Shown piece after piece: positions 29,548-40,260 of a stretch of DNA of 64,000 nucleotides. This DNA is from Cytobacillus luteolus (GTDB lineage Bacteria > Bacillota > Bacilli > Bacillales > Bacillaceae_L). The first letter of the stretch is position 1; the number at the start of each line of letters is the position of its first letter. The stretch spans positions 62,001 through 126,000 of the forward strand of contig NZ_JAGGKM010000004.1 in NCBI RefSeq assembly GCF_017873715.1. The letters run 5' to 3'. The notes beneath the pieces were generated by a model. The model searched no databases. It worked only from the letters and a program-made list of their open reading frames with translations, and had not been told where the DNA came from. Position numbers and translations under genes: made by a program.

Positions 29548-30537
29548 TTATTTTTTAGTGTCATCCTCATCTGAAAGCTTACCGATAGAGTCTCTCATAT
29601 CTGTATCAGCTGAGATATTTTGAATATTCATATAATCCATTACACCTAATTTACCACTTTTTAAAGCCTCAGCCATTGCTAATGGGACAGTAGCCTCTGC
29701 TTCAACAACCTTCGCACGCATTTCCTCAACACGAGCACGCATTTCTTGTTCATGAGCAACTGCCATTGCTCTACGTTCTTCTGCCTTAGCTTGTGCAATA
29801 TTTTTGTCAGCTTCAGCTTGATCAATTTGTAGTGCAGCACCAATGTTTTTACCGATATCAATATCCGCAATATCAATCGAGAGGATTTCAAATGCAGTAC
29901 CTGCGTCTAGGCCTTTTGAAAGTACTGTTTGTGATATCATATCTGGGTTTTCAAGAACTCTTTTGTGATCATGTTGTGAACCGATTGTACTTACAATCCC
30001 TTCACCTACACGAGCAATAATCGTTTCTTCACCAGCACCACCGACTAAGCGTTCAATGTTAGCACGTACTGTAATTCTAGCTTTTGCTTTAACTTCAATC
30101 CCATCCATCGCTACACCCGCGATAAAAGGTGTTTCAATAACTTTGGGATTAACACTCATCTGTACTGCTTCTAGTACGTCACGGCCAGCTAAATCAATAG
30201 CAGCCGAGCGTTCAAAGGTTAACTCAATATTTGCACGTTGTGCAGCGATTAGTGAATTGATCACTCGGTCTACATTACCACCTGCTAAATAGTGACTCTC
30301 TAACTGATTTGTATTTACATCTAGTCCTGCTTTTACTGCCTTAATAAGTGGATTGATAACACGACTTGGGATAACACGTCGTAACCTCATTCCAATTAAA
30401 GTGAAAATCCCTACTCTAACACCCGCTGCTAATGCAGAAATCCAGAGCATAACTGGAACAAATGTAAAAAGGATTGCTAAGAAGATAATTCCAACAGCTA
30501 TTGCGAGTAATACTAAAAGAGAACCTGGTTCCATCAT
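29548..30537 (-). CDS. floA: Flotillin-like protein FloA
   Basis: Membrane-domain scaffold protein of functional membrane microdomains. 329 residues: N-terminal hydrophobic hairpin (about 5-45), SPFH-like domain with [45 protein letters not shown]-like region, and C-terminal Ala/Glu-rich coiled coil ([19 protein letters not shown]). AGGAGG precedes two ATG codons. Preceded by nfeD, the usual partner. Confidence 0.96.
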   Translation of the reverse strand: MMEPGSLLVLLAIAVGIIFLAILFTFVPVMLWISALAAGVRVGIFTLIGMRLRRVIPSRVINPLIKAVKAGLDVNTNQLESHYLAGGNVDRVINSLIAAQRANIELTFERSAAIDLAGRDVLEAVQMSVNPKVIETPFIAGVAMDGIEVKAKARITVRANIERLVGGAGEETIIARVGEGIVSTIGSQHDHKRVLENPDMISQTVLSKGLDAGTAFEILSIDIADIDIGKNIGAALQIDQAEADKNIAQAKAEERRAMAVAHEQEMRARVEEMRAKVVEAEATVPLAMAEALKSGKLGVMDYMNIQNISADTDMRDSIGKLSDEDDTKK

Positions 30538-30550
30538 TGTTTCCTCCTAA

Positions 30551-31885
30551 TTATTCATTTGATTTTTCTTCTTGTTCCCGGACAACAATGCGATGTCCTT
30601 CAGTTTTTACAACTACTACTTTTTTGCCTTGTAAAATATAGGCACCCTCTGTCACTACATCAAGTCTTTCATTATTTATAATAGCAGTTCCTGAAGGTCT
30701 TAGCGAAGTTAAAGCAACTCCTTCCAAACCGATTAATTCTTTTCGGTTCACATTAGAGACATAACCACTTTCAGTATTCGTTGAGTCTTTCAAAATAATC
30801 TTTTTAAATATATTCATTTTTTTACCAAACACCTTAAATAGAATAATAGATGTCAATGTCGTTACCCCAATCGCGATTAATAATGATATTGCCATATGTG
30901 TGACATCGTCTGTTGCAATGAACAAACTTGTTAGAATTGCCCCAAAGCCAATTAGGCCTATAATACCACCTGGAACAACAAACTCTAAAAGTATTAGCAC
31001 AATACCTATTATGAAGAGGATAATTGACTCGAATCCTGCTAAGCCTGCTACAAGATGTCCGTAAAAGAATAATAATAATGCTGAGGCTCCCATAATTCCT
31101 GGAATACCAAATCCTGGTGAATAAAGTTCAAGAACTAATCCTAAGCTTCCTATGGAAAGTAAGATTGGGACCACGATGGGATCAGTAATGAACCTAGCAA
31201 GTTTTTCAGCAAAGGTAACTTCTACTCGCTCAACCAGGGCATCCTTATAACCAAGATGATGTAATAATTCGTTTAAGGTTGCAAAAGTACCCTCTGAGTA
31301 CTTTACTTCTACAGCTTGAGATGCTGTTAAGGTTAGAAACTCACCTTTACCCGCACCATACTCTGGTAGATCAATATCAGGGTCAGCCATCGCTAAAGCA
31401 TATAATGGATCTCTCCCATTTTGTTCAGCTGCTGATTTCATATTGGCATACCAAGCAGATTGTGATTTCAAATCCGCTGCATTACCATCCTGAGTAATAA
31501 TTCCTGCAGAGCCCATTTTTCCATCCGGTGTCATGTAGATATTATCTGCATTGAGAGCAATATATGCCCCTGCAGATAAAGCCTGATTGTTTATAAAAGC
31601 CACTATAGGAATATCAGTTGCTACAATTCTTTTGGCAATATCTCCAGCAGCAGCTACTACACCACCAGGAGTATAAATGTCTAAAACAATAAGGTCAGCG
31701 CTAGATTCTTCAGCTTCAGTTATTGATCGATTAATAAATGCAGATAATCCTTTTTCAACTGTAGCTTCAACTGGTATAACATATACTATACCGTCAGGAC
31801 TACTCTTTATATTAGCTGGGTTTATAGATAAGACGATCGCTAATGCAACTAAGCTTACGTAAAGCAGTAAACGGAATTTCTTCAT
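30551..31885 (-). CDS. yqeZ: NfeD-like membrane serine protease (YqeZ)
   Basis: Partner of FloA. 444 residues from MKKFRLLLYVSLVALAIVL (ATG at 31883-31885, AAAGGAGGGAG upstream; the frame to 31912 is not supported). N-terminal signal/anchor helix, ClpP/S49-type protease domain with the YTPGGVV oxyanion region and NQALSAGAYIAL carrying the catalytic serine and MGSAG, four to five membrane helices at about 225-355, and a C-terminal OB-fold NfeD domain (~370-440). Confidence 0.93.
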   Translation of the reverse strand: MKKFRLLLYVSLVALAIVLSINPANIKSSPDGIVYVIPVEATVEKGLSAFINRSITEAEESSADLIVLDIYTPGGVVAAAGDIAKRIVATDIPIVAFINNQALSAGAYIALNADNIYMTPDGKMGSAGIITQDGNAADLKSQSAWYANMKSAAEQNGRDPLYALAMADPDIDLPEYGAGKGEFLTLTASQAVEVKYSEGTFATLNELLHHLGYKDALVERVEVTFAEKLARFITDPIVVPILLSIGSLGLVLELYSPGFGIPGIMGASALLLFFYGHLVAGLAGFESIILFIIGIVLILLEFVVPGGIIGLIGFGAILTSLFIATDDVTHMAISLLIAIGVTTLTSIILFKVFGKKMNIFKKIILKDSTNTESGYVSNVNRKELIGLEGVALTSLRPSGTAIINNERLDVVTEGAYILQGKKVVVVKTEGHRIVVREQEEKSNE

Positions 31886-32016
31886 GTACTCCCTCCTTTC
31901 TGATTTGAACATCTTACCCTATATATAGTATTTTCTTCTACTTATGTAAAGTAATACGAATAAGATGGGTGAAGGTTTCATTTTCACTCTGAATTTTATC
32001 ATTAATTTATATTTAG

Positions 32017-32144
32017 GTGTTATTCGCTAGAATCCACTCGCTTTCCGCGGGCAGTCCGGGAGCCTCCTCGTCGCTACGCTTCTGCGGGGTCTCCCGTTGA
32101 CGTGCTACTCCAGCAGGAATCTCGTGGATTCTAGCGAATAACAC
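32017..32144. repeat. Dispersed GC-rich palindromic element, copy 4
   Basis: Perfect 21-base outer arms, GTGTTATTCGCTAGAATCCA... with its exact complement at the other end. Core CTCGCTTTCCGCGGGCAGTCCGG, CCTCCTCG, GCGGGGTCTCCCG. Nearly identical to copy 5. It occupies the 31.9-32.3 kb gap between nfeD and yqeY; apart from it and the terminator nothing else is seen there. Confidence 0.92.
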
Positions 32145-32261
32145 TACTTTTTAAAATAGACTCAAAGTGTACTTGGAAAATGAAACCCATATATTCAATC
32201 ACCATGATATTGATAGTATTGCCTTAAGTATGAATTATCTCAATTAACTCATAAAAAAAAT

Positions 32262-32287
32262 GGCATCTTACCTTAAAGTAAGATGCC
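32262..32287. terminator. Terminator of rpsU-yqeY
   Basis: GGCATCTTAC / GTAAGATGCC stem, 6-base loop, T-rich on both exits (eight T on the minus strand). Confidence 0.9.
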
Positions 32288-32315
32288 ATCTTTTTATTCT
32301 GAAAGGCTTTTAACC

Positions 32316-32762
32316 TTATGAAAGTTGTTGTTGTACAATTTTATTAACGAGTGAGCCGTCAGCCTTACCTTTAACCTTTGGCATTAAGGCACCCATTACT
32401 TTACCCATATCAGCTTTTGAAGTAGCGTTCACTTCTTCGATTGTTTGTTTAACAATAGCAGTGACTTCTTCTTCATCTAATTGTTTAGGCATGTAAACTT
32501 CAACAATCTTTATCTCAGATTGAATTTTATCAACAAGGTCAACGCGACCTGCGCTCTCAAATTCATGGAGGGAGTCTTTACGTTGTTTTAATTCTCGAGA
32601 TAGGACTGTCAGTTCAATCTCCTCAGATAACTCGCCTGTACCAAGCTTAATAGCCTCATTTTGCAGTGAGGATTTAATCATCCTTAGAGTCGTAACTTTG
32701 TCTTTTTCTCTATTCTTCATCGCTTGTTTTATATCATCATTTAAACGCTCGAGAAGACTCAT
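32316..32762 (-). CDS. yqeY: YqeY / GatB-tail domain protein
   Basis: 148 residues, helical. [34 protein letters not shown] and the C-terminal [23 protein letters not shown] are the family signatures, related to the tail domain of GatB amidotransferase subunits. A tRNA-related role is possible but unproven. AGAGGGTG before the ATG; follows rpsU by 15 bases, as in most bacilli. Confidence 0.94.
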   Translation of the reverse strand: MSLLERLNDDIKQAMKNREKDKVTTLRMIKSSLQNEAIKLGTGELSEEIELTVLSRELKQRKDSLHEFESAGRVDLVDKIQSEIKIVEVYMPKQLDEEEVTAIVKQTIEEVNATSKADMGKVMGALMPKVKGKADGSLVNKIVQQQLS

Positions 32763-32777
32763 AAACTACACCCTCTT

Positions 32778-32951
32778 TTAGAATTTGCGCTTTCTTGCAG
32801 CTTCAGACTTTTTCTTACGTCTTACGCTAGGCTTTTCATAGAATTCGCGCTTTCTTGCTTCTTGAATCGTACCTGATTTTGATACAGTACGTTTAAAGCG
32901 GCGAAGAGCATCTTCAAGCGATTCGTTTTTACGAACGACCGTTTTTGACAT
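32778..32951 (-). CDS. rpsU: Ribosomal protein bS21
   Basis: 57 residues, [20 protein letters not shown] to a basic [14 protein letters not shown] tail; 30S subunit protein near the anti-Shine-Dalgarno region. The ATG at 32949-32951 follows GGAGGGAGGG; a longer frame to 32996 is spurious. Operon with yqeY. Confidence 0.97.
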   Translation of the reverse strand: MSKTVVRKNESLEDALRRFKRTVSKSGTIQEARKREFYEKPSVRRKKKSEAARKRKF

Positions 32952-33150
32952 TCTAAATCCCTCCCTCCGAAAACAACAGCTAAACATTATGTTCACATGT
33001 TTAGAATTAAAGTTAAAATTACGTCATTTGTTTCTGCTTTACAATTTAAATAGCATACTCCAATAGACAAAAGATAAACATGTACTTTGCAATTATAATA
33101 TATCCCTAAAATTAGGTCAACTGTATTCTACGAAACAGGGTTTTACCTAA

Positions 33151-33711
33151 TTAATCCTTAGTATATAAATCAATAGTGTCATCTTGTTTATTTAAAAGCT
33201 TGTATTTAGACCTACCAAGATATAAAGGGATGGAAATTTCGCTGAAATCAGGTAACCCATTTGATGCAAATTTATTCTCATCTTTATAAAATTGTGTAAT
33301 ATTACCTACAATCCAATCATGATCGCCTAGAGGAATAATATTAGTTACACGACATTCGTATGCTACATAAGCTTCACTTAAAATAGGCGCAGAGATGGTC
33401 TTACCAGTCTGAATCTTAATTCCCAGCTCAGAAAACTTGTCGGTATCTCTCCCACTCGTTATCCCACAGTGCTGGATGTAATGTACATGTTCTGCGCTGA
33501 CAAAATTAATAGCAAATTCCTTAGAATTCGCAATTAAGTCATATGTGTAACGTTCCTTTGCAATCGAAACTCCATAGATTGGAGGCTCATATGAAATGTA
33601 ACTGTGCCACCCTGCAGCCATAATATTTTGTTTGTCGTTGTATTTCGCTGTCACTAGGGCTACCATACCTGGGTAGCTATGCATTACTGTTTGATTCATT
33701 GCTTTTAACAT
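33151..33711 (-). CDS. Flavin reductase-like (FMN-binding split-barrel) protein
   Basis: 186 residues of the DIM6/NTAB flavin reductase family: YPGMVALVTAKYNDKQNIMAAGWHSYISYEPP and SKEFAINFVSAEHVHYIQHCG are typical FMN-binding elements. Cytoplasmic. The physiological oxidoreductase partner or substrate is unknown. Ribosome site is weak (GCAGGTG, 7 bases off). It stands alone between rpsU and the Na/Pi transporter, a place without such a gene in B. subtilis, so likely an accessory insertion. Confidence 0.8.
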   Translation of the reverse strand: MLKAMNQTVMHSYPGMVALVTAKYNDKQNIMAAGWHSYISYEPPIYGVSIAKERYTYDLIANSKEFAINFVSAEHVHYIQHCGITSGRDTDKFSELGIKIQTGKTISAPILSEAYVAYECRVTNIIPLGDHDWIVGNITQFYKDENKFASNGLPDFSEISIPLYLGRSKYKLLNKQDDTIDLYTKD

Positions 33712-33744
33712 TTAATAACACCTGCCATTATAATAGTTTGTTCA

Positions 33745-33863
33745 TAAAGGAGGACAAAAAGAGCCGAGAAGTTCGAGAAACGAATGACTCAAGGACCAGA
33801 GAGTCAGAGTGACGAAGAAATTCGACAGCTTTTTTTCCCGGACGTTTTGAACCTCCTCTTTAA
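33745..33863. repeat. Structured intergenic palindrome of a second type
   Basis: Outer arms TAAAGGAGG / CCTCCTcTTTA, inner AAAAAGAGC / GCTTTTTTT and GACTC-aaggaccaga-GAGTC near the centre. It has no similarity to the other GC-rich elements and no coding frame. Confidence 0.6.
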
Positions 33864-33935
33864 AATTGTTTTTAGAAAGAAGTCATTTATACTCTACCTT
33901 GTCCATACAATGTTTCTAAGAGGTGAGACAAGGTT

Positions 33936-34862
33936 ATGATTGAATTGCTATCTTTGTTTGCAGTTTTTATTGCCATATTCCTTTTTGGCATGACTGTTAT
34001 GAGAACTGGTTTATATAATTTATCTGGCGATAAAATGACTGAATTTCTAGTTACTTTTACAGGTAACCCCTTCAAAGGATTACTAGTGGGTACTGTCATT
34101 ACAGCGATTATCCAAAGTAGTTCTGCTGTAATGGTAATTGTAGTTGGTTTAGTTGCAGCAGGATATATGACTTTTAAGCAATCTTTAGGAATAATCCTCG
34201 GTACTAATATTGGTACAACTATTACAACCGAACTTATATCAATTCAAATATATGATGCTGTCGTTCCCCTATTAATTATAGGCTTTTTATGTTTACTTTC
34301 AAGTAAAAGGCAGCTGTTTAGCATTGGAGCTATACTATTTGGTCTAGGTTGTTTATTTGTTGCTATGCAAGGATTTGGTCATTTATCACGACCAATTTCT
34401 CTATTACCTGGTGTACATGCATTCTTTGAACACACAAATGAAAATGGGTTGTTAGGGATTGGATTAGGGACAATACTTACTGCAATTATTCAATCAAGCA
34501 CTGCAACAACGGGGATCGTAATGGGGTTCCTTAATGAAGAGCTACTTACTCTTCATGCAGGAATTGCTATTGTACTTGGAGCAAATATAGGTACTTGTAT
34601 AACTGCTTTTCTAGCAAGTGTCGGAGCAAGTCATGAAGCTAAATTAACTGCATATGCTCATATATGGTTAAACATTTTTGGTGTGCTTTTATTTTTCCCA
34701 TTTATAAATTATCTTGGATCATTAGCATCCACTTTGACTGCACTTCCCGATATGCAATTAGCACACGTAAGTGTTATTTTTAATATTCTTACCTCAATAG
34801 TGGCCCTCCCTTTAGTCGGACTATTGTCTGGATTCATTCTGTGGATGCATAAAAGGGCATAA
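33936..34862 (+). CDS. yqeW: Na/Pi cotransporter family protein (YqeW)
   Basis: 308 residues, eight to nine membrane helices in two inverted repeats. Each repeat has the signature QSSSA or QSSTATTGI (TVITAIIQSSSAVMVIV and TILTAIIQSSTATTGIV) and GANIGT/GTNIGTTITT, typical of PNaS-type sodium-phosphate symporters. Lacks the C-terminal PhoU-like domain of longer members. GAGGTGAG lies upstream. Plus strand, convergent with deoC. Confidence 0.9.
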   Translation: MIELLSLFAVFIAIFLFGMTVMRTGLYNLSGDKMTEFLVTFTGNPFKGLLVGTVITAIIQSSSAVMVIVVGLVAAGYMTFKQSLGIILGTNIGTTITTELISIQIYDAVVPLLIIGFLCLLSSKRQLFSIGAILFGLGCLFVAMQGFGHLSRPISLLPGVHAFFEHTNENGLLGIGLGTILTAIIQSSTATTGIVMGFLNEELLTLHAGIAIVLGANIGTCITAFLASVGASHEAKLTAYAHIWLNIFGVLLFFPFINYLGSLASTLTALPDMQLAHVSVIFNILTSIVALPLVGLLSGFILWMHKRA

Positions 34863-34875
34863 ATCTCGAAAAAAA

Positions 34876-34900
34876 GACCAAGCCTGATAGCGGCTTGGTC
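34876..34900 (-). terminator. Terminator of deoC
   Basis: GACCAAGCC / GGCTTGGTC stem, 7-base loop, with TTTTTTT on the minus-strand exit; may also serve the convergent yqeW. Confidence 0.9.
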
Positions 34901-34905
34901 GTATA

Positions 34906-35574
34906 TTAATATTCTGAAGTACTAGTTAAACCTTTAACAATTTCTACTCCTGCACTGGCACCAATACGTGTTGCGCCTGCTTCAACCATATCTTGAACAC
35001 CTTTTAAATCACGAACACCACCAGATGCTTTTACCCCAATATCTGGTCCCACTGTTTTTCTCATCAAAGCAATATCCTCCACTGTAGCCCCTCCAGTTGA
35101 GAAGCCAGTTGAAGTTTTAACAAAGTCAGTACCAGCTTTGACAGCTAATTGACAAGCTCTTACTTTCTCTTCCTCTGTTAAAAGACTCGTCTCAATGATT
35201 ACTTTAGTAAGGGCTTTCCCCTTAGCTGCTTCAACTACTGCACGGATATCACGTTCAACTAGGTCATCATTTTTGTCTTTTAAGGCACCAATATTTATAA
35301 CCATGTCTACTTCAGTTGCACCATTTTCAATTGCATTTTTCGTTTCAAATGCCTTTGTTTCTAGTGTGTTTGCACCTAATGGAAATCCAATAACCGTACA
35401 AACCTTCACTTCAGTTCCAGCTAGTTGTTCAGCAGCTGTTTTGACCCAAGTTGGGTTAACACAAACAGAGGCAAAAACATATTCCTTTGCTTCTGAACAT
35501 AATTTTAGGATTTGCTCCTTTGTTGTATCAGCCTTAAGTGCAGTATGATCAATCAGTTTTGCAATGTTATTCAT
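34906..35574 (-). CDS. deoC: Deoxyribose-phosphate aldolase
   Basis: Cleaves 2-deoxyribose 5-phosphate to glyceraldehyde 3-phosphate and acetaldehyde in deoxynucleoside breakdown. 222 residues from [16 protein letters not shown] (ATG at 35572-35574, AAGGAG at proper distance; an upstream ATG at 35583 is too close to it). Class I aldolase barrel, with [20 protein letters not shown] and the Schiff-base lysine in DFVKTSTGF. Separated from the mtaB operon by 260 bases and a terminator. Confidence 0.96.
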   Translation of the reverse strand: MNNIAKLIDHTALKADTTKEQILKLCSEAKEYVFASVCVNPTWVKTAAEQLAGTEVKVCTVIGFPLGANTLETKAFETKNAIENGATEVDMVINIGALKDKNDDLVERDIRAVVEAAKGKALTKVIIETSLLTEEEKVRACQLAVKAGTDFVKTSTGFSTGGATVEDIALMRKTVGPDIGVKASGGVRDLKGVQDMVEAGATRIGASAGVEIVKGLTSTSEY

Positions 35575-35822
35575 ATGTATCATTACTCCTTCACAACTTA
35601 GTTGTACGTACCTTTATTTATAATAGCATTACCGATTAAAAAACACGAGAATAATCTTAGTATGAACAATAAAAACATTTTCAACTAATATTCTTTTTAA
35701 AAAGATTAGGGAATCTGAGTATTTTTGTGTAACATCGGCATTTAAGCGGACCGAGTCCGCCAAAGGCTGTTCGAAAAATTTTTAGCGACTGAGATACTGG
35801 TTTCTCCCTAAAAAAAAAACAA

Positions 35823-35844
35823 AACCCAGCTAATTCACTGGGTT
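35823..35844 (-). terminator. Terminator of the hrcA-mtaB heat-shock operon
   Basis: AACCCAG / CTGGGTT stem, 8-base loop, overlapping the mtaB stop codon, followed by TTGTTTTTTTTTT on the minus strand. Confidence 0.85.
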
Positions 35845-37207
35845 AAGAACTCAATTTTACGGATTCGAGTGTTTTTACTAGTTCATCGTCGACTACTTTT
35901 ACAAATTGTCCTTCGTTATATGGGTAACCTGCTTTTGTAATCTTAACTTTTACTAGTTTGCCGATCATGTCTTCAGAAGCAGGGAATTTTACTTTTAGGT
36001 AATTGTCTGTATACCCCATATAAAGACCTGTGCTTCCTTCTTCTTTAAACTCTTCTTCTGGGATAACCTCTAATACTTCATTTTCAAACTGTGAAGCGTA
36101 TTCTTTAGCAAGCTGGTCAGATAATGAAATTAAGCGATGTACTCTTTCATTCTTAATTTCTTCATCAACTTGATCGTCCATCCGTGCAGCAGGCGTTCCA
36201 GTACGTTTAGAGTATGGGAAAACGTGCAACTCTGAGAATTTATGCTCGTTTATAAAATTGTAGGTCTCCATAAACTCCTCTTCCGTTTCACCGGGAAAAC
36301 CAACAATTACATCAGAAGTAATTGCTAAGCCTGGTAAAGCTTCCTTTAGCCTAGTTAAACGGTCTGCGAAGTGTTCCATTGTATACTTACGTCTCATTCT
36401 TTTTAGAACAGTGTCAGAGCCTGACTGTAGTGGAATGTGTAAATGACGGACAATTTTATCAGATTTATCTAGTACGTCAATAACTTCGTCCGTGATTTGA
36501 CTAGCCTCGATAGATGAAATACGGATACGTTTTAATCCTACTACTTTATCATCTAAATCTTGTAGAAGCTTCGCAAGGTTATAGTCTTTCATGTCCTCAC
36601 CATAACCACCCGTATGAATCCCAGTAAGAACAATTTCCTTATAACCAGCATTTACAAGTGCTTGAGCCTGAGTAATAACCTCTTTTGGGTCTCTAGAGCG
36701 CATGAGTCCACGTGCCCAAGGAATGATACAGAAGGTACAGAAATTATTACAGCCTTCTTGTATTTTTAAAGATGCACGTGTTCGGTCTGTGAATGATGGA
36801 ACATCTAACTCCTCATAAACACGCGCTTTCATAATATTACCAACACCATTAATTGGTTGTCTTTCATTTTTATATTGGTCAATATAGTCCAACATCTTAA
36901 CACGATCCTGTGTACCGACTACGATGTCTACTCCTGGAATCGCCATAATTTCCGCAGGTGAGGTTTGAGCATAACAACCTGTTACACAAATAACCCCGTC
37001 AGGATTTTTCCGAATCGCACGTCGTATTACTTGTCGACTTTTCTTATCGCCAGTATTTGTTACCGTACACGTATTTATCACGTAAACATCGGCCATTCCT
37101 TCAAACTCCGTACGGTCATAGCCTTGTTCTTTAAAAAGTTGCCAAATTGCTTCTGTTTCATAATGATTTACTTTACAACCTAATGTATGAAATGCTACTG
37201 ATGGCAT
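35843..37207 (-). CDS. mtaB: tRNA t6A37 methylthiotransferase MtaB
   Basis: Radical-SAM enzyme adding a methylthio group to t6A37 of tRNA. About 454 residues from MPSVAFHTLGCKVN (ATG at 37205-37207, GAGGTG 6 bases upstream; a GTG at 37216 lacks a site). N-terminal UPF0004 domain with cluster cysteines in TLGCKVN, INTCTV and VTGCYAQ; radical-SAM motif CNNFCTFC; C-terminal TRAM domain. The true start directly follows the rsmE stop. Confidence 0.96.
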   Translation of the reverse strand: MPSVAFHTLGCKVNHYETEAIWQLFKEQGYDRTEFEGMADVYVINTCTVTNTGDKKSRQVIRRAIRKNPDGVICVTGCYAQTSPAEIMAIPGVDIVVGTQDRVKMLDYIDQYKNERQPINGVGNIMKARVYEELDVPSFTDRTRASLKIQEGCNNFCTFCIIPWARGLMRSRDPKEVITQAQALVNAGYKEIVLTGIHTGGYGEDMKDYNLAKLLQDLDDKVVGLKRIRISSIEASQITDEVIDVLDKSDKIVRHLHIPLQSGSDTVLKRMRRKYTMEHFADRLTRLKEALPGLAITSDVIVGFPGETEEEFMETYNFINEHKFSELHVFPYSKRTGTPAARMDDQVDEEIKNERVHRLISLSDQLAKEYASQFENEVLEVIPEEEFKEEGSTGLYMGYTDNYLKVKFPASEDMIGKLVKVKITKAGYPYNEGQFVKVVDDELVKTLESVKLSS

Positions 37208-37212
37208 CCTTT

Positions 37213-37959
37213 TCACCTCGCTAATTCAAAATAATACGAAACAGCAGATAACAAGTATAACGGTGCTGTTTCTGCCCGCAAAATTCTTGGTCCAAAACTG
37301 CATGAAACAAAACCAGCGTCTCTTAACGAGGCAACTTCCTTATCGGCTAAGCCACCTTCTGGACCAACCACGACTAGAAGAGAATCTCCTGGTTTCATTT
37401 GTTCTAAGGTTGAGGCTAACTTAGATTTTTCGCCACTTTTAGCGTCTTCCTCATAAGCAATTAATTTATATTGATAACTTTCACCTAATGAAAGTAATTG
37501 TTTAAGTGTTAGAGGGGCTTGTACAGTTGGGATTTTTGTACGATGAGACTGTTCTGCTGCTTCTTTTGCAATCTTTTCCCATCTCTCAACTTTTTTACCG
37601 CTTTTTTTCTCATCCCATTTTACAATTGAACGAGTCGCAATAAAAGGGACAAACTCACTTGCCCCTAGTTCGGTCCCTTTTTGTATAACGTATTCAAGTT
37701 TGTCCCCTTTAGGCAACCCACTCACAATGATTACATTTATCGGTAATTCTACAGTGTCCACAATCCATTCTACAACATTGGCTAAGACAGATTCATTGGT
37801 AATTTCAGTAATAGTACATCTTGCCGCTTTTCCACTAGGATTGCAGCATATTAGCTGATCGCCAATGCTCATTCTCATGACCCTTGTAATATGGTGAACA
37901 TCTTCCCCTAGAATTGTCGATTGATTATCGTCCATTTTTTCTACAAAATAACGTTGCAC
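37213..37959 (-). CDS. rsmE: 16S rRNA (uracil1498-N3)-methyltransferase
   Basis: SPOUT-class methyltransferase. 248 residues with an N-terminal PUA-like domain (MQRYFVEK ... HHITRVMRM) and a trefoil-knot C-terminus VVVGPEGGLADKEV ... LGPRILRAETAPLYLLSAVSYYFE-like region. Start is GTG, with GGATGGTG upstream. Between prmA and mtaB in the heat-shock operon. Confidence 0.95.
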   Translation of the reverse strand: MQRYFVEKMDDNQSTILGEDVHHITRVMRMSIGDQLICCNPSGKAARCTITEITNESVLANVVEWIVDTVELPINVIIVSGLPKGDKLEYVIQKGTELGASEFVPFIATRSIVKWDEKKSGKKVERWEKIAKEAAEQSHRTKIPTVQAPLTLKQLLSLGESYQYKLIAYEEDAKSGEKSKLASTLEQMKPGDSLLVVVGPEGGLADKEVASLRDAGFVSCSFGPRILRAETAPLYLLSAVSYYFELAR

Positions 37960-38014
37960 GGAGTGACACCATCCATTCTTTACATAAAGGTTATTTAGTC
38001 AACATTTAGTAGCC

Positions 38015-38953
38015 TTAATTTTTTCTAGCAATAAATGCAACCCAGTCTTCCATTACAACTGTTTCTTCAATTGCAAAGCCTGCTGCCAATAAGCCTTCTT
38101 TTACCTCTTCTTTTTTAGCTGTAATAATTCCTGAGGTGATAAAGAGACCACCTTTTTTCAAGATCTTATTTGCATCCTCTGTAAATAATAAAATGATTTC
38201 AGCTAAAATATTGGCTACGACAACATCGACTGGACCCTCAATATTGTTTAACAGATTATTTTGAGAAACGGATACGATATCCTCTACCTTATTAAGCTTT
38301 ACATTTTCAAGTGCACTTTCCACCGCAACTGAATCCAAATCAAGTGCTTTGATTTCTTTTGCACCCAGCATTGCTGCTGCAATACTTAGTACGCCTGAAC
38401 CTGTTCCAACATCGATTACTGAATCTCCTGTTTGCACTGTTCTTTCCAATGCTTGTATACATAGTACAGTTGTCGGATGAGTTCCTGTTCCAAACGCCAT
38501 TCCTGGGTCTAGTTCAATAATTAATTCGTCCGTACTTACAGGCTCATAGTCTTCCCATGTTGGTACGATCGTAAATCTTTCAGAGATTTTTACAGGGTGG
38601 TAATACTTTTTCCAAGCAGTCGCCCATTCTTCTTCATTGACTTCAATTAAAGAAATTTTATTATGTCCGATATCGATACCAAACAATAATAAACCATTAA
38701 TGGCTTCCTTTATTTCTTCAACGGTTTCTGATAAAAAGCTATTTACAGGTAAATAGGCCTTAACAACAACACCTTCTTCAGGGTAATCATCAGGATTGAG
38801 TTGGTAGATTTCACCAAAAACTTGTTCGCGTTCTTTGGTTAATTCGAAAGGATCTTCAATTACTACTCCACTAGCTCCCGCTTCATGTAAAATATTCGAA
38901 ATAGGTTCAACAGCCTCCTGTGTAGTATGAATACTAATTTCCGACCATTTCAT
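38015..38953 (-). CDS. prmA: Ribosomal protein L11 methyltransferase
   Basis: Methylates ribosomal protein uL11. 312 residues from [14 protein letters not shown] (ATG at 38951-38953, TTGGAG upstream; frame to 38968 is 5 codons longer without better support). N-terminal substrate-binding domain, then SAM domain with [29 protein letters not shown] and VVANILAEI. Follows dnaJ by 29 bases. Confidence 0.96.
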   Translation of the reverse strand: MKWSEISIHTTQEAVEPISNILHEAGASGVVIEDPFELTKEREQVFGEIYQLNPDDYPEEGVVVKAYLPVNSFLSETVEEIKEAINGLLLFGIDIGHNKISLIEVNEEEWATAWKKYYHPVKISERFTIVPTWEDYEPVSTDELIIELDPGMAFGTGTHPTTVLCIQALERTVQTGDSVIDVGTGSGVLSIAAAMLGAKEIKALDLDSVAVESALENVKLNKVEDIVSVSQNNLLNNIEGPVDVVVANILAEIILLFTEDANKILKKGGLFITSGIITAKKEEVKEGLLAAGFAIEETVVMEDWVAFIARKN

Positions 38954-38982
38954 GTCTACCAACTCCAATTTTAATTTAAGAT

Positions 38983-40113
38983 TTATTCACCTTTAAAAGC
39001 TCTTTTAACTTTTGCGAAGAAGCTATCATGCTGCTCGTCAGGTGCCTCATGACCACTGAGGTCTGAAAACTCACGTAATAATTGTTTTTGTTTTTCGGTT
39101 AATTTAGTAGGTGTAATAACACGTATTTGAATATGTTGATCTCCTTGGCCATATCCTCTTACATTTTGTACACCTTTACCACGCAAACGGAATTTAGTGC
39201 CAGTTTGTGTTCCAGCAGGAATTTTAAGCTTTACCTTCCCATGAAGAGTTGGTACCTCAACCTCATCCCCTAAAGCAGCTTGTGCAAAGGTTAATGGCAT
39301 TTCACAGTAAATATCATCGCCGTCTCTTTCGAAGAATTCATGTCCTCTTACCTGGAAGACAACGTAAAGGTCACCTGGAGGTCCACCATTTACCCCTGGC
39401 TCCCCTTGACCTGCTACACGCAATTGTTGACCATCGTCAACTCCTGCAGGTATCTTAACGTGTATCTTCTTACGCTTTTTCACTTTACCTGTGCCGCTAC
39501 AAGTTGAACATTTATGCGGTATTGATTTGCCAGTACCGTTACAGTGATTACATACACGTCTATTTACAATTCGACCAAATGGTGTATTTTGTTCTACATT
39601 TAGTTGACCCGATCCATTACAATGTGAGCATGTACTTGCCTTTGTACCAGGTTTTGCACCTGAACCGTCACACGTATCACATGTTTCTTCTCTTGGGATT
39701 TCGATGTCGGTTTCTTTACCAAATACCGCATCCTCGAATTTAAGTGTCATTGTATATTGTAAGTCAGCACCCTGTCTTGGTGCGTTTGGATCACGGCGTC
39801 TACCTCCGCCACCAAAGATTGAGCTAAAGATATCTTCGAAGCCAAAGCCACCACCGAAATCTCCGCCGCCACCAAAGCCGCCAAACCCTTGGTTCGGATC
39901 AGTATGACCAAATTGATCATAGTGAGAACGCTTTTGGTCATCACTTAAGACCTCATAAGCCTCTTTGACTTCCTTAAATTTCTCAGCAGCATCTTCAGCT
40001 TTGTTAATATCAGGATGGTATTGTTTTGATAGTTTTCTATAAGCTTTTTTTATCTCGTCTTTTGAAGCACTTTTGCTAACCCCGAGTACTTCGTAGTAAT
40101 CTCGTTTACTCAT
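38983..40113 (-). CDS. dnaJ: Chaperone protein DnaJ
   Basis: Hsp40 cochaperone that delivers clients to DnaK and stimulates its ATPase. 376 residues: J domain with HPD (33-35), Gly/Phe-rich linker (to ~90), four CxxCxGxG zinc repeats ([32 protein letters not shown]), and the C-terminal substrate-binding/dimer domains. AAGGAAGCGGGAG before the ATG. A 385-base gap separates it from dnaK, occupied by a dispersed palindrome and a terminator. Confidence 0.97.
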   Translation of the reverse strand: MSKRDYYEVLGVSKSASKDEIKKAYRKLSKQYHPDINKAEDAAEKFKEVKEAYEVLSDDQKRSHYDQFGHTDPNQGFGGFGGGGDFGGGFGFEDIFSSIFGGGGRRRDPNAPRQGADLQYTMTLKFEDAVFGKETDIEIPREETCDTCDGSGAKPGTKASTCSHCNGSGQLNVEQNTPFGRIVNRRVCNHCNGTGKSIPHKCSTCSGTGKVKKRKKIHVKIPAGVDDGQQLRVAGQGEPGVNGGPPGDLYVVFQVRGHEFFERDGDDIYCEMPLTFAQAALGDEVEVPTLHGKVKLKIPAGTQTGTKFRLRGKGVQNVRGYGQGDQHIQIRVITPTKLTEKQKQLLREFSDLSGHEAPDEQHDSFFAKVKRAFKGE

Positions 40114-40260
40114 TTAAAACCCACTCCCGCTTCCTTTCACATAAAGATTATTCTATCATTTCTCAAAAGTAAAAGGCAATATTTTGTATGGTTCCTTGAC
40201 TTTTAGACATTCAGATTCAAATATTTCTACCCTAAAAAAGTTTGTAAAACTACATAGGAT

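Noticed and set aside
35741-35756. GCGGACCGAGTCCGC hairpin as a terminator or RNA gene
   Set aside because: Short stem with a 3-base loop, no T-run and no homologous copy in the window; nothing more can be supported.
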